The position numbers were made by a program, and so were the translations under genes. Below the pieces are notes generated by a model. The model had not been told where the DNA came from. It searched no databases and worked only from the letters and a program-made list of their open reading frames with translations. This document shows positions 1-13,324 of a DNA stretch of 64,000 nucleotides, in pieces (the first letter of the stretch is position 1; each line of letters begins with the position of its first letter). The stretch covers positions 93,788-157,787 of the forward strand of contig JXTB01000413.1 of the NCBI GenBank assembly GCA_002914805.1, given 5' to 3'. The DNA is from Parasponia andersonii (taxonomy: Eukaryota; Streptophyta; Magnoliopsida; Rosales; Cannabaceae).

Positions 1-1554
1 AGTAACAAATCTTAATTCTTTGAAGTGGAAAAGGTAATTGAAACATGTGAGGCATCTTGCACAAGATGAAAATGCAATGAAAAATATTTCAAGAAAATAT
101 CCAAGTTCCACGTCAAAATTGCCCCCACGGAATTTTTATTTGATAAGAAACAAAACTTGTATTAATGAAGATATAATACAAATGAAGTGGATATGAAATC
201 CACTTCGAAAACAGGCGAAAAACAGAGACTACAACAGTGGATTCTACTCTCTCACTAAGTCAAAAAAAGTATAACTCTTGAATTTCTTTTCCTCATGTAG
301 CCAAATAGCTACCCAGAATTTGACCATTTCCCACACTACTTCTGTCTCGTTCGAAATTGCCATCAAAATTGCCCCCACATAATTAAGCAAAATTTAACGA
401 CTTTTAAGGGGGGGAATAAAATTATGGAATTCAAATCTTTCTAATTGCAACACCTACAACTCGTTAAGCCTAGCATGAGAGCCAACAAGGACCTACAATC
501 TGATTTGTTTCCTCCTTAAGCTAACTCGGCAATACAATATCATGGACATTTTAAAGCACTTTATGCACAATATGTTTGTATATTCTAGCACAATACTTGT
601 AGCACTTTCATCCAAAGGGCTGAAATAAATTAACAGCTAGCATTTGGAAAAGATAAGCGCACCTTAGAAATGCCGTGTGAAATTTCTCTTGCACTCCACC
701 ACGCACTATGATGCAACTGTAACCAGCAACTAAGAGAGAGGTAGAGGTTGCCTTTGTAGTTGGTGTAAGACCCAATTATGTCAATATATTCCCCAAGAAT
801 ACCTGAGCATTATTTCCGAATAACAATAATAGAGTGAGTAATTTTAGATGTAAGTTTATTAATGCAGTTTATGACCAAAGATTGCAGGAGGTTAAAATAA
901 GCTAAACTAAATGAACAAATAAATGAAGATAATTGCTTTACATCATGTATAGGAATTTCATTTTCAATACAGTTTCTATTTGGTAGATAGTTATTTGTCT
1001 TTGAAAAATAAAAATGGAGCCATGAAACCTTCTTAGCATCATTAGGTTGCAGCCAATAATGAAAAACAAACAAACAAAAAAAAAAAGGCAAGAAAGAGAA
1101 AGAAGAACAATATGGACAACCTAAACTTGTGGCATCGGAATGCAATGGAGAGGCAAAAGAGAACATGGGCAATTGTATTGTATCTAGCTTCCTAATTAAT
1201 GTTCTCAACGCAACGGTGGCCAATATAAAAAGAATTTATTAGACGAAAAGAATTAATAAGCTTTGATATGGGTAATTGATAATAATGTAAATTATGCAAA
1301 AGGCAAAACATTAATTGATAGTATCAATATATAGAATCTACCAAGATCTGAATATCTCCATAAAATTTTGTACTCTGACTTTGAGAACTTCGTCAATAGT
1401 AAACAATTTTTCACTTAATGGAAAGTCAACCTGAAGAGCAAACTGTAAATTTTCATTGGATGCAAGCCTGATGAACAACGTTTGGGCAAAATTCACTTAA
1501 GATTCTGTGCACATTGACATTGACATATAAGTTGGTATTGATACGAAACCAAGC
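1..1554. other. intergenic stretch left of the Copia nest
   Basis: I see no supportable gene here. The longest open frame (about 810-1223, minus strand) begins at a TTG rather than an ATG and matches nothing I recognise, so I do not call it. Around 130-220 there is a run resembling the 3' part of dispersed plant retroposons (a 'gataagaaacaaaac' type sequence followed by a short inverted 'gtggat...atccac' pair), but its limits cannot be fixed by eye. Confidence 0.5.
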
Positions 1555-2081
1555 TGACGAGTTAGTCTCTAATTAATTGGTTAAATGAGTTAGAGGTTAG
1601 TTAGTTACAACTAATAGGTTAGTTGTATTCAGTTATTGAGACTGCAGCTCATTGGCTAGGCATACCTAACTTAACTAGCTCTGTTCTTCAATTGGTTCCA
1701 TATATTCCTATACAAGGAATGACTTGTGAGAATTTGATTGTATTATCAACTCTATAAATTGTAACGTGAGGAAGAGTGAGAAAGTTCTTGGAGAACTTTC
1801 TGGGCTTGTAAAGGCACTTGGGTGTTTACTGAGAGTTACTGAGAACTAATAAACCGTACAAAGAGTTTTTTGTATGCGTTGAGAGCTTTGAGGATTGTAT
1901 CATTCTCTTATATTAGTGGATTTGACTGGGATTAAGTCCCTACCTTGGATGTAAGGTTGTTTATGCAACCTGAACCAAGTATCTCTAGTTGTACTCGTTT
2001 TTTTTTCTTTCTTTTTGTTCTTGCGTTTTATGTATTTGATTAAAAGTTATGCTTTGAGAATTCGAAGGAATAATCCTCACA
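1555..2081 (+). repeat. left LTR of outer Copia
   Basis: 527 bp, TGACGAGTTAG...CCTCACA. It matches 10451-10974 over its whole length with scattered substitutions and small indels. It is followed after three bases by the primer binding site, which fixes the plus orientation. Confidence 0.92.
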
Positions 2082-4996
2082 AATTGGTATCAGAACCAAG
2101 TTCTTCATACTTTGTGGTTGTTTGATTTTCTTCAGGTTAAAGCTGAAGATTCTTCATTATACTCAACGGGTTCAACTTGGGGCATCGCAACATTCTGCTT
2201 GCTGGCCAGGAATAGATTCAAGCATGACGACAACCATTTGAAGTTGAGAAATTTGATGGGATAAATGATTTTAATTTGTGGAGAGAAAAGGTGATGGCTC
2301 ACCTTGGCAATCTAGGCTTGGATGAAGCACTAAAAGGGGAGCCGAGCATGACAACTCCAGAGAAGACATCTGAAATTCTCAAGAAGGCAAGAAACTCAAT
2401 TATTCTAAGTCTAAGTGATCGGATTTTGAGAAAGGTATTCAAAAAGAATACTGCAGCAGAGATGTGGAAAAAGCTTGAGTAGCTGTACATGACAAAATCA
2501 CTTCCAAATCGAATTTATCTGAAGCAGAAATTCTTTGGGTTTAAGATTAACGATTCAAAGTCCATAGATGAAAATATAGATGAATTCACAAAGTTAGTGG
2601 TTGATCTTGAAAATCTTGATATTAAGATTGATGAGGAAGATCAGGCAATATTCTTGTTGAATTCTCTGCCCATCCAGTATGATCAACTGAGGGATACATT
2701 AAAATATGGTAGAGATACATTGAAACTAGTGGAGGTGACTAATGCAGCATACTCTAAAGAGTTAGAGCTTCGAGCAAATGGAAAAACCATGAAATCTACT
2801 ATAGAAGGACTTAATGTTCGAGGGAGATCAGAGAAAAGAGAAGCGAATGGCAGAGGAAAAAGCAAGTCTAGATCAAAGTCCAGAACTAAAAAGACTTGTT
2901 GGTACTGCCATAAAGAAGGGCACATCAGAAAATATTGTTCACAACGCAAGAACCAGATCCCTAAAGAAGAAGGTAACAGCTCTAATGACACTACAAACAT
3001 TTCAGATGATTATGATAGTGTTGAGGTTCTTATGGTTACAAGTGATGATCCAGAGGATCAATGGGTCATGGATTCTGGGTACACATTTCATATGACACTC
3101 AGAAAAGATTGGCTCTTTGATTATAAAGAAATCAGTGATGGACAAGTTCTCACGGGAAACAATATGGCTTGTAAGATATTTGGGATTGGTTCAATCAAAT
3201 TCAAATTAATAGATGGGTCAGTAAAAATTCTATCTGGTGTAAGGTATGTTCCTGAGTTGAAAAGAAATCTTATTTCACTCGAAATGTTGGATTCAAAGGG
3301 GTATTATTACAAGTCTCAAGGTGGAGTATTAACAGTGACCAAAGGAGCATTAATCATAATGAAGGGACTACTTAAAAGTGGATTATATGTGTTGCAAGGA
3401 TCAGCAGTTAGTGGTGATTTTGCTATCTTAGAACAGAAACAAGATCAAACTGAACTGTGGCATAAGAGATTAGGTCACATGAGTTTAAAAGGATTACAAG
3501 AACTCGGGAAGCAAGGTTTACTTGATAAGAGTAAAATTTCAGATTTTGAATTCTGTGAAAATTGCATCTTGGGTAAGCCACATAGGCTAAAGTTTGTTAC
3601 TGCAGTTCACAAGACAAGGAACTCTTGGTTATGCGCATTCAGATCTCTGGGGATCACCACAGGTACCATATTCTTTGTGTAAATGTCAATATTTCATATC
3701 CTTCATTGATGACTTTTCTAGGAAGATCTGGATCTATTTTCTTAAAACAAAAGATGAAGCATTTGCTAAGTTTGTAGAATAAAAAATATTATTAGAAACA
3801 CAAACTGGTAAGAAACTAAAAAGACTGAGAACTGATAATGGCCTTGAGTTTTGTAATAAACAATTTGATGAATATTGTGCTGAAAATAGTATTGTTAGAC
3901 ATCACACTTGCACAAATACACCTCAACAAAACGGTTTGGCTGAGAAGATGAATAGGACAATAATGAATAAAGTTAGATGTATGCTCTCAAAATCAGGTTT
4001 ACTCAAGGTTTTTTGGGCTGAGGTTGCTGCAACAACCTGTTACTTGATTAATAGGTCTCTGTCTACAGCTTTAGATTTCAAAGTTCTTGAAGAAATCTGG
4101 TCTGGTGTTCCACCTAGTTATGATCATTTAAAAACCTTTGGTTGTATTGCTTATGTGCATGTTAGTCAAGGAAAAATAAATCCTAGAGCAAAAAATGGAG
4201 TTTTTCTAGGTTATCCCTAAGGAGTTAAGGGTTATAAAATTTGGTTAATTGAGGATAAGAAATCTGTAATTAGTAGGGATGTTGTTTTTAATGAACATGT
4301 GTTTATAGAACTAACATGCATGATAATAAGGCTATTGAGCCTAAAATCAAGTGAGGCTCTAAACAAGCCTCAGCTTGAATTAGAAACAAATTCACAGGTT
4401 CAAAGTCAGAGTGATATACTAAATAACGATCAAGGTGGAGCTGTACCATTGATGGAAGAAGCGAAAATAGATCAGACAAATGGAGAAGATACCACTGATA
4501 ATATTAGTCAAGATGAGATTCGTACTGAAGCTACAACTACACTAGATGAACATCTTTGAGAATAGATATGCTCAAGCTGAACTTATTGCTTTTGCACTTC
4601 ATGCAACTGATGTTCTAGAACTTGATGAACCTACAAGCTACCAAGAAGCTAAAAGAAGTAAAGATTAGCCTAAATGGAAGCAAGCAATGGAGGATGAGAT
4701 AACTTCTTTGGCTAAGAATCAGACCTGGACTTTAGTCCCCAGACCTAAAGGACAAAAGTTGATTGGCTATAAATGGGTGTATGAAAGAAAACCTGGTATA
4801 CCTGGAGTAGAAGCTGTTAGATATAAGGCTAGACTTGTTGCAAAAGGATATTCCTAAGTGGAAGGAGTCGATTATCATGAGGTGTTCTCTCCAATTGTCA
4901 AGCACACTTCTAGAAGGTTGATATTGTCTATAGCAGCAATATTAAATCTTGAGCTAGAACAACTAGATGTAAAAACAGCTTTTTCACATGGGAACC

Positions 4997-5359
4997 TGTT
5001 AGAGTTCGTGACTCGAATTCTATTTGTGCTGGCCTGAAAATTTCGCAGTGCGACATATGTAGCATTCTTGTAATTGAAAGAAATTTTGAGATCTGTGGTG
5101 GACCTATTTGTATGGACCTGTTTGATTGGACTGTTTTGTCCGTACAGTTTTCGTCCGTACACATATATATTTTAGGGTTTTTGAGATTATATATATCTTA
5201 GGCTCGGTCGTATAAAACATATCTTCTGTACTTTATGTTCGACATAGTGAAATTTCCTCCTCTGTCAGTGGTTTTTCCCGATTAGGGTTTTCCACTTAAA
5301 TCTGTGTGTTCTTGTTTTTCATCTGTTTCTTGTCAATTATCGTTTAGTAATTCTTAACA
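4997..5359 (+). repeat. left LTR of inner Copia
   Basis: 363 bp, TGTTAGAGTTCG...TTCTTAACA. It pairs with 9431-9779. It is slightly longer than its partner because of a short extra segment near 5110. It immediately precedes the primer binding site. Confidence 0.95.
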
Positions 5360-8300
5360 AACTGGTATCAGAGCTTTAATCCAGATTTGATTACGATAAT
5401 GGCAACCATGAAGTATGATATTCCGCTTTTGGATCGCAACACCAGATTTTCGTTATGGCAGGTTAAGACGCGGGCGGTCTTTGCGCTGTTGGATTTAGAT
5501 CATGCACTGTTAGGGATTAATGCGATGCCTTCATCGTTATCAATGGAGGAAAAGCAGCGAAGGGATCGAAAAGCCCTATCTTAGATTCAACTGCATCTAT
5601 CGAATCAGATATTACAAGACGTTCTGAATGAGAAAACTGCCGCAGCTTTGTGGTTGAAATTAGAGCAGCTGTGCATGACGAAAAGTCTAACCAATAAGCT
5701 GCATCAGAAGCAGCGACTGTATTCTCATCATATGGCAGAAGGTACATCTCTAGAAGAGCACATAAACGTCTTCAAGGAAATTGTTTCTAATCTGGAAGCT
5801 TTGGAGGTTAAATATGAGTTTGAGGATTTAGCGTTGATTTTATTGTATTCGTTGCCCCCTTCATATACGCCTTTTAGAGACACTATTTTATATAGTCGTG
5901 AATCCCTTACTCTGAGCATGGCTTATGATTCTCTGCTCTCTAAGGGGAAGATGGATCAGATTGTTACAGGGACTAAGACTCAGGCAGAGGGTCTCGTTGC
6001 TAGAGATAGAACGCAGGAGAGGAATTTTGGAAGTGATAATAAAGACAGATCGAAATCTAGAAATAAAAGTAAAACTTGCAATTATTGCAAGAAAAAGGGC
6101 CACATCAAATCTGAATGCTATAAGCTTCTAAACAAGAATAAGAAGGCTACTCCTAATCACAAGGGAAAACAAACTGAAAATACCGGTGAAGCCAGTGTTG
6201 CTGAAGATGATATCAGTGATGGAGAACTCTTAGTTGTTTCTGATGGCGACTCCAAACCATGTGATGTCTGGATTCTCGATTCTAGTTACACGTTTCATAT
6301 GTGTCCTAATAGGGACTGGTTTTCGACATATGAAACAGTAGCCAAAGGTGCTGTGTTGATGGGAAATAATGCGCCTTGTAAAGTTACTGGTGTTGGAATA
6401 GTCAAAATTAAGATGTTTGATGGAGTTGTCAGGACTCTCAGTGGTGTGAGACATGTTCCAGATTTAAAGAGAAATCTGATCTCTTTGAGTACTCTTGATT
6501 CAAAAGGATACAAGTACACTAGTGAAGGTGGAGTTTTGAAGGTTTCCAGAGGAGCTCTTGTCGTGATGAAGGGTCAGAAAAGATCTGCCGAATTAGATGT
6601 CTTGTCGGGTTCTACAGTTACCGGCGAAGCAGTTATTTCTACTCCTTTGTTGTCAGATGACGAAGTCACTAGACTTTGGCATACGCGTCTTGGGCATATG
6701 AGTGAGAATGGCATGGCTGAATTGAGCAAAAGAAGACTTCTTGATGGGCAGAGTACTAGTAAACTGACGTTCTGTGAGCATTGCATTTTTGGGAAGCAGA
6801 AGAGAGTCAGATTTACAAAAGGTATCTACAACATAAAGGGAACACTTGATTATATACATTCTGATCTCTGGGGACCATCTAAGGTACCTTCTAAAGGAGG
6901 TACTAGATATTTGCTAACGATTATCGATGATTTCTCCAGAAAGCTTTAGGTGTTTTTCCTGAAGCATAAGAATGATGTGTTACCTACATTTAAGGAGTGG
7001 AAGACTATGATCGAGAAGCAGACAGGGAAGCAGATCAAACGTCTCCGCACTGATAATGGCTTGGAGTTTTGTTCTGATGAGTTTAATATTTTTTGCAAAT
7101 CAGAAGGAATCGTGAGGCATTTAACAGTTCACCGTACTCCGCAACAAAATGGTGTGGCAGAGCGTATGAATAGGACTTTGATGGAGAGAGTACGCTGCAT
7201 GCTCTCCAATGCTCATTTACCTAAGTCTTTTTGGGCAGAAGGTGCCTCTACAGCCTGTTTTCTGATTAATCGATCTCCCTCAAATGCTATTGAGAAAAAA
7301 ACTCCAGAAGAGGTATGGTCTGGTACTCCTGCTAATTATTCTGATTTAAAGATATTTGGGTGTCCTGCATATGCTCATGTTGATAATGGAAAGTTAGAAC
7401 CAAGATCTATGAAGTGAATCTTTCTAGGCTATAAGGCTGGTGTTAAAGGATATAAGTTATGGTATCTAGAAACTCAGAAAATTATAACGAGCAGAGATGT
7501 TATTTTTGATGAATTCGCTATGCTTTGTGATGAGATTCTAGTAGTAAACATCAGCAGAAATCAAAAACTCAGGTGGAGCTTGAGATTGGGTTAGAATCTA
7601 TACTAGCATCTACATCTCAGTCAGTTTCCTCTACACCACTATCGCCACCACCAGCGTCACCACAATATTCTATTGCTAAAGACAGGCCTAAAAGAGACAT
7701 TAGACCTCCACAAAGGTATGCTGAGGCCGATCTAGTTGCCTATGCTTTGAATGTGGCTGAAAGTATAGATTCTAGTGAAGAACCTTCTACCTATGCAGAG
7801 GCAATTAGTTATAATGACTCTGAGAAATGGATGATTGCCATGCAAGAGGAGATGGAATCACTTCATAAGAATGACACATGGGACTTGGTGAAACTACCTA
7901 GAGATAAGAAAGCTATTCGCTGCAAATGGGTCTACAAAAGGAAAGAAAGAACACCAGGAATTGAAGAATCTAGGTATAAGGCGAGACTAGTTGCAAAGGG
8001 CTACAGTCAAGTTCCAGGCATAGACTCTATAGATGTGTTTTCTCCAGTTGTAAAGCATAGTTCAATTCGAGCTTTACTTGGTATTGTGGCTATGCATGAT
8101 CTTGAGCTTGAGCAGTTAGATGTGAAGACAGCATTCTTACATGGAGAACTTGAAGAAAACATCTACATGGAACAGCCAGAGGGTTTTGTAGACTCAGGAA
8201 AGGAAGACTATGTATGCTTATTGAAGAAGTCTCTGTATGGCCTGAAACAGTCACCCAGACAGTGGTATAAGAGGTTTGATTCATTTATGATCACTCATGA

Positions 8301-9430
8301 TTTCAAGAGAAGCAGGTATGACAGTTGTGTCTACTTTAAGAAGAGTGCTGATGGGTCTTTTATATATCTACTCTTATACGTCGATGACATGTTGATAGCA
8401 GCCAAGGATAAAGAAGAGATTACAAAGGTCAAAAACCAGCTTAGTAAGGAGTTTGAGATGAAAGATTTAGGAGCAGCAAAGAAGATACTTGGAATGGAGA
8501 TTCCGAGAAATAGAAAGGCAGGTAAATTGTACCTAAGTCAAAAAGGGTATATTGAGAAAGTTCTGTACAGATTTAATATGCAGAATGCTAAACCCGTTAC
8601 TACTCCATTAGTGGCTCATTTCAGACTTTCATCTGTTTTATCTCCAAAATCAGATAATGAGATTGATTATATATCTCGAGTTCCATATTCTAGTGCTATG
8701 GGATCTCTCATGTATGCCATGGTTTGTTCTCGTCCAGATTTGTCATATGCAGTCAGCGTTGTTAGTAGATACATGGCGAATCCTAGTAAAGAACATTGGA
8801 AAGTAGTTCAGTGGATTTTTAGATACTTACATGGCTCTACTGATGCTTGTTTGCAATTTAGGAGAACTAGAAGTGGAGTCGTTGGATATGTTGATTCTGA
8901 TTTTGCTGGAGACCTTGATAAAAGAAGATCTCTCACTGGGTATATTTTCACCTTTGGTGATTGTGCTATCAGTTGGAAAGCTACCTTACAGACTACAGTT
9001 GCATTGTCTACTACTGAGGCCGAATACATGGCTATTACTGAAGCGTGTAAGGAAGTTATTTGGTTGAAGAGACTATTTAGTGAACTCAGTGAAGACTTAC
9101 AATTGACCACAATCTTTTGTCACAGTCAGAGTGCTATTTTTCTCACAAAAAATCAGATGTTTCATGAGAGGACCAAGCACATTAATGTGCGGTATCATTT
9201 TGTTCGTGATATTATTGCTCGAGGTGATATAATTGTGAGCAAAGTTAGTACTCATAATAATTCTGCTGATATGATGACTAAGACACTTCCTGGAGACAAG
9301 TTTAAGCATTGCTTAGACTTGGTTGGTATTACTTACTGAGTTTTGCCTTCTTTGTGGAAGAGGTAGAGAATATGTTTTTTGTCGAAAATTAGAGTTATTC
9401 CTTAATTGGAATTCGTGTCAAGGTGGAGAT

Positions 9431-9779
9431 TGTTAGAGTTCGTGACTCAAATTCTATTTGTGCTGGCCTGAAAACTTCGCGGTGCGACATATATGGCATT
9501 CTTGCAATTGGGAGAAATTTTGAGATCTGTGGTGGACCTATTTGATTGGACCATTTTGTCCGTACAGTTTTCGTCCGTACACATATATATTTTAGGGTTT
9601 TTGAGATTATATATATCTTAGGCTCAGTCGTGTAATACATATCTTCTGTACTTTATTTTTGACATAGTGAAATTTCCTCCTCTGCCAGTAGTTTTTCCTG
9701 ATTAGGGTTTTCCACTTAAATCTGTGTGTTCTTGTTTTTCATCTGTTTTTTGTCAATTATCATTTAGTAATTCTTAACA
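9431..9779 (+). repeat. right LTR of inner Copia
   Basis: 349 bp, the partner of 4997-5359. It lies directly after the purine tract AAGGTGGAGAT and is followed by the second copy of the GAACC target duplication. Confidence 0.95.
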
Positions 9780-10450
9780 GAACCTAGATGAAAAATTATT
9801 CATAGTCCAACCTGAAGGCATGAAAAAAAAGTTTGCTTACTACAAAAATCTTTATATGGCCTCAAACAATCTCCAAGACAATGGTATAGGAGATTCAATG
9901 AGTTCATGATTCAACAAGGATTTAACAGTTGTGTTTGTTATTCCCATTTATAAGATAAGTCTTTCATTTATCTCTTAATTTATGTTGATGATATGCTTAT
10001 TTCAAGCAAACATAAATCTGAGATTAATAAGCTCAAACAATTATTATCCTCAACTGAAGCTGAGTATATAGCCTTAACCGAAGCTGTTAAAGAAGCTTTG
10101 TGATTAAGAGGAATTATTAGTAAACTTGGTTTTGAGCAAAAGATTGGAAAAATGTTTTATGATTCCCAAAGTGCAATACATTTAACAAAAAATAGTGTGT
10201 TTCATGAAAGAACGAAACACATTAATATTAGATTGCACTTTGTCCAAGATATCATACAAAATCAATTGGTTGAAGTGTGAAAATTTCCACGGATATCAAC
10301 CCAGTAGACTTGCTCACCAAGGTGATTCCAGTTAGTAAGTTTAATCAGGCTTTGAGTCTGAATAATTTACTAAAAGGATAGTTTACTAATAGTTGTAGGG
10401 CACCTATGTCTTATCCACTCATTTTTAAATTAGAGCTTAAGGTGGAGAAT

Positions 10451-10974
10451 TGATGAGTTAGTCTCTAATTAATTGGTTAAATTAGTTAGAGGTTAGTTAG
10501 CTACAACTAACAGGTTAGTTGTATTCAGCTAATAAGACTGCAGCTCATTGGCTAGGCATACCTAACTTAACTAGCTCTGTTCTTCAATTGATTCTATATA
10601 TTCATCTACGAGGAATGACTTGTAAGAATTTGATTGTATTATTAAATCTGTAGCTTGTAACGTGAGGAAGAGTGAGAAAGTTCTTGGAGAGTTTTCTGGG
10701 CTTGTAAAGGGACTTTGGTGTTTATTGAGAGTCACTGAGAACTAGTAAACTGTACAAAGAGTTTCTTGTATACGTCGAGAACTTGGAGAGTTGTAATCCT
10801 TCTTTTATATTAGTGGATTTGACTGGGGTTAAGTCATGCTTTGGATATAGGGTTGTTCATGCAACCTAAACCAAATATCTTCGGTTTTACTCTTTTTTTT
10901 TTTTTTTTTGTTCTTACATTTTATGTGTTTGATTAAAAGTTGTGCTTTGAGAATTCAGAGGAATAATCCTCACA
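10451..10974 (+). repeat. right LTR of outer Copia
   Basis: 524 bp, the partner of 1555-2081, starting TGATGAGTTAG and ending CCTCACA. It lies after the purine tract ending at 10450. Confidence 0.92.
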
Positions 10975-13300
10975 CAAACCCTTCCCTCCCTTCTCTATCT
11001 CCATGATCTCAGACACATATCCTCCTTCTCATTGGCATTCTAATCTCCCTCTCTCAGTCTTCTTTCTCTCTCTAAATTGTTCAAAAAACAAGATCTCATT
11101 TGCGTTGTAGGAAATTCAATAAAAAGTACGTATCTTTTCTCTCCTTTTCTTCTTCTTCTCCTCTCTCATGTTTCCTCACTCTGCTTTTTTTTTTTTTTTT
11201 ACACACACACATATTATATATATTGACTTGCGCATTTTTTTTAATTTGTCCGCTTCATTTGGCTGTGACTCAAAACGCAGACACTATTTCTTGTCGTTTC
11301 AAAATCGCACTTTCTTTTAGTTATTTGCTTTTTTATGTTCTTCTCTTCTTTTTTTCTTTTCCTTTTTCCTTTTTTTTTTCTCAGGATTAACTGTAGAAGA
11401 CTATTCTTCTCTTTGCAGCTTAGTACGGCAATAAAATTGCTTCATCTATCGTATGATCTTGAACAACTAAATATTGGGTTGGGTTTTTTTTTTTTTTTTT
11501 GGTGTTTCTAACAGCATATATACTATTTCCATCACAAATAATAACTAAAAGCACAAAAATAAAGATGTGACATGTTCTTTATATAGCCTCACTTCCGTGA
11601 AACCCGTGATTTCTATTTTGTGTGTGAATGGTTAAAAACACAGCAATTCTAGAGGAAAAACTAGTATACCTCTTTAATTTTTCTTCTTCAAGAATATTCT
11701 CCACTTTTTCATTTTTTTTTTTTGGGGAAAAGAAAAACAAAGATGATGAGTTATGCATGCAAGAGATGATAAAGGTCCCAAATAAAGAATTCTGGGTTTT
11801 CATTTTCTCAAGCTTTTCAAAATGTAAAGCAAATCAAATAATGGGTTTTAACTATTAGTTTTTTTAAGTTTTGTATTTTTTTTCTCGTGATAATTAACAA
11901 GTCTTAGGGGTCTTCCCGTTATTTCAACCACTTGAGGTCGTTTTTCAAGTGTTTTTGACCTCTTGTTCTTCCAATAATTGAAATCCTTGACCTCTACATT
12001 CTATTTCGGTTTATTTACTAAGAAGATATGTATGAAAACTTATTTGTCTCTATTAATTTTCTTCAAATTAATTTAAGCGCTTTGGAAAACAAGTAGGTGT
12101 AGTTGCAGGTCTAACAAGTATCAATATTGACCAGTTTGACCCATACCCGTCTCTCTATTATTTGTGCTCACAATTTATTTATTCTCCTATATCTGCAATT
12201 CTAGTCGTTTTCAGTCAAGACTTGTAATGACTATTCAACACCATAAATAATAAACTATTCACAATCATAAATAATACTTGAATAAAAAAATTAAAATTAA
12301 TCCACACAATTCCATGTGTTCCCTGAGTTCAGCTACATCACCCTTTTTAACATCAAAATTGTTCAACACCGGCTTGTACGGCTCGATTTCACTTTATTGA
12401 CTTAATCTCAAAGGCTTTTAACTTTTAATGTAGCTCAATTCTTTTTTTCTGATAAAATAAAGGAAAGTGCGACAGCCGTGACTACTTTTTTTGAAGTGAT
12501 TATAGGAGCTTTTCTAACACTAAAGTGAATCACTTTAATTCCATTTGAACGACTAATGAGAATATTATTCTGAAACTCTGAAGTGGAAGATAGAACACAG
12601 AGCTAACAGACTCCAACTTCCAAAATAACAGCGTTCCACCTATCCGGTGATTCAATATTAGCTCATTTAGTCCATAGTCGTTGTCCCACATTTCCTTCGA
12701 GGCCACATATTCGGTGATTCAATGCAGCTCATTTAGTCAATAGTCGATTCAATACAGCTTATTTAGTCAATAGTCGTTGTCCCACATTTCCTTCGAGTCT
12801 TTTTCTTCCTAAAATACATGTAGTCCTGGTCTTCTCACCTATATCGTCCCGTCTCTACACAGCTCTTTGTTTTGGCTGGGAGTTGAAAATTTTAGCCACC
12901 CTTTTTTCTTGTTGTTTTCCCAATTAGCCGTTCTTCTTCATCTCTTTACACAATCATAAGTCTAACGATATTCAGCCGAGTCAATTCCCGACTCAGATCT
13001 TTTCGTATGTGAATATTAAGTTTTGAGTACGCTTATAAAAACACTATTTACACATAAGATTTATACTTGCTCATTGGTTTTGTAGATATGCCATTATAGT
13101 ATAAATCTTATTTGAATTAAAAACCTTTATTCTTGCATAAGGAATAAAAATACATAATAAATCATAGTTCTCTGTCAGAGTGGTACACCACACTGTTGAT
13201 AGAATCCTTCTATTCTATGCAACACTGACAATACCATTTTTTTTTAGGTAATAGAACACCGACAATACTATATGGACTTGAATTTACTATGTTATGGTCA
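10975..13300. other. intergenic, with a CT-rich leader-like stretch
   Basis: No protein-coding exon can be supported. Around 10980-11130 the plus strand is CT-rich and resembles a plant 5' leader. A possible splice donor (GTACGT, about 11126) and a pyrimidine-rich acceptor (tttttctcag, ending about 11385) could delimit an untranslated-leader intron. The rest is AT-rich, with several T-runs. The leader reading is speculative. Confidence 0.3.
12636..12796. repeat. imperfect tandem duplication
   Basis: Two copies of a block that starts CCAC(C/A)TAT and ends CCCACATTTCCTTCGAG, at 12636-12701 and 12703-12796. The second copy contains an extra internal duplication of about 28 bp (GATTCAATACAGCT..ATTTAGTCAATAGTC). 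It is probably local slippage or unequal exchange and has no coding content. Confidence 0.75.
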
Positions 13301-13324
13301 CAATTATATATTGTCACATGTCTA

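Larger units (their letters stand above)
4997..9779 (+). mobile_element. inner Ty1/Copia retrotransposon nested in the outer Copia
   Basis: A complete 4783-bp copy with LTRs at 4997-5359 and 9431-9779. It is flanked by a perfect 5-bp target duplication GAACC (4992-4996 and 9780-9784), so it inserted into the reverse transcriptase region of the outer element. The primer binding site TGGTATCAGAGC is at 5363-5374 and the polypurine tract AAGGTGGAGAT at 9420-9430. Parts: gag beginning at the ATG at 5399, a CCHC knuckle (CNYCKKKGHIKSEC) near 6.1 kb, protease (WILDSSYTFHM) near 6.28 kb, GAG-pre-integrase near 6.7 kb, integrase about 6.83-7.4 kb, reverse transcriptase about 7.85-8.6 kb with YVDD, and RNase H about 8.88-9.3 kb. 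It is well preserved but broken in about three places. LTR difference is about 6% by eye, mostly transitions, giving roughly 2-4 million years at commonly used rates (inference). Confidence 0.95.
1555..10974 (+). mobile_element. outer Ty1/Copia LTR retrotransposon, old, broken, hosting a second Copia
   Basis: The element is bounded by two LTRs of about 525 bp (1555-2081 and 10451-10974), both starting TG and ending CA. A Met-tRNA-type primer binding site (TGGTATCAGAAC, 2085-2096) follows the left LTR, and a purine tract (TTAAGGTGGAGA) precedes the right one. The flanking 5-mers CAAGC (1550-1554) and CAAAC (10975-10979) differ at one base and look like an aged target duplication. Parts in Copia order: gag about 2.2-2.9 kb, a CCHC knuckle (CWYCHKEGHIRKYC) near 2.9 kb, protease (MDSGYTFHM) near 3.07 kb, integrase about 3.45-4.2 kb and reverse transcriptase from about 4.67 kb. 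The RT is then split by the inner element, and RNase H remains lie near 10.05-10.3 kb. The element is broken in many places (roughly ten). LTRs differ by about 10% by eye, implying several million years under usual plant rates. Confidence 0.92.

Noticed and set aside
810-1223. 137-codon minus-strand open frame starting 'MATVALR'
   Set aside because: The first codon is TTG on the minus strand, not ATG. The frame resembles no family and runs into AT-rich noise.
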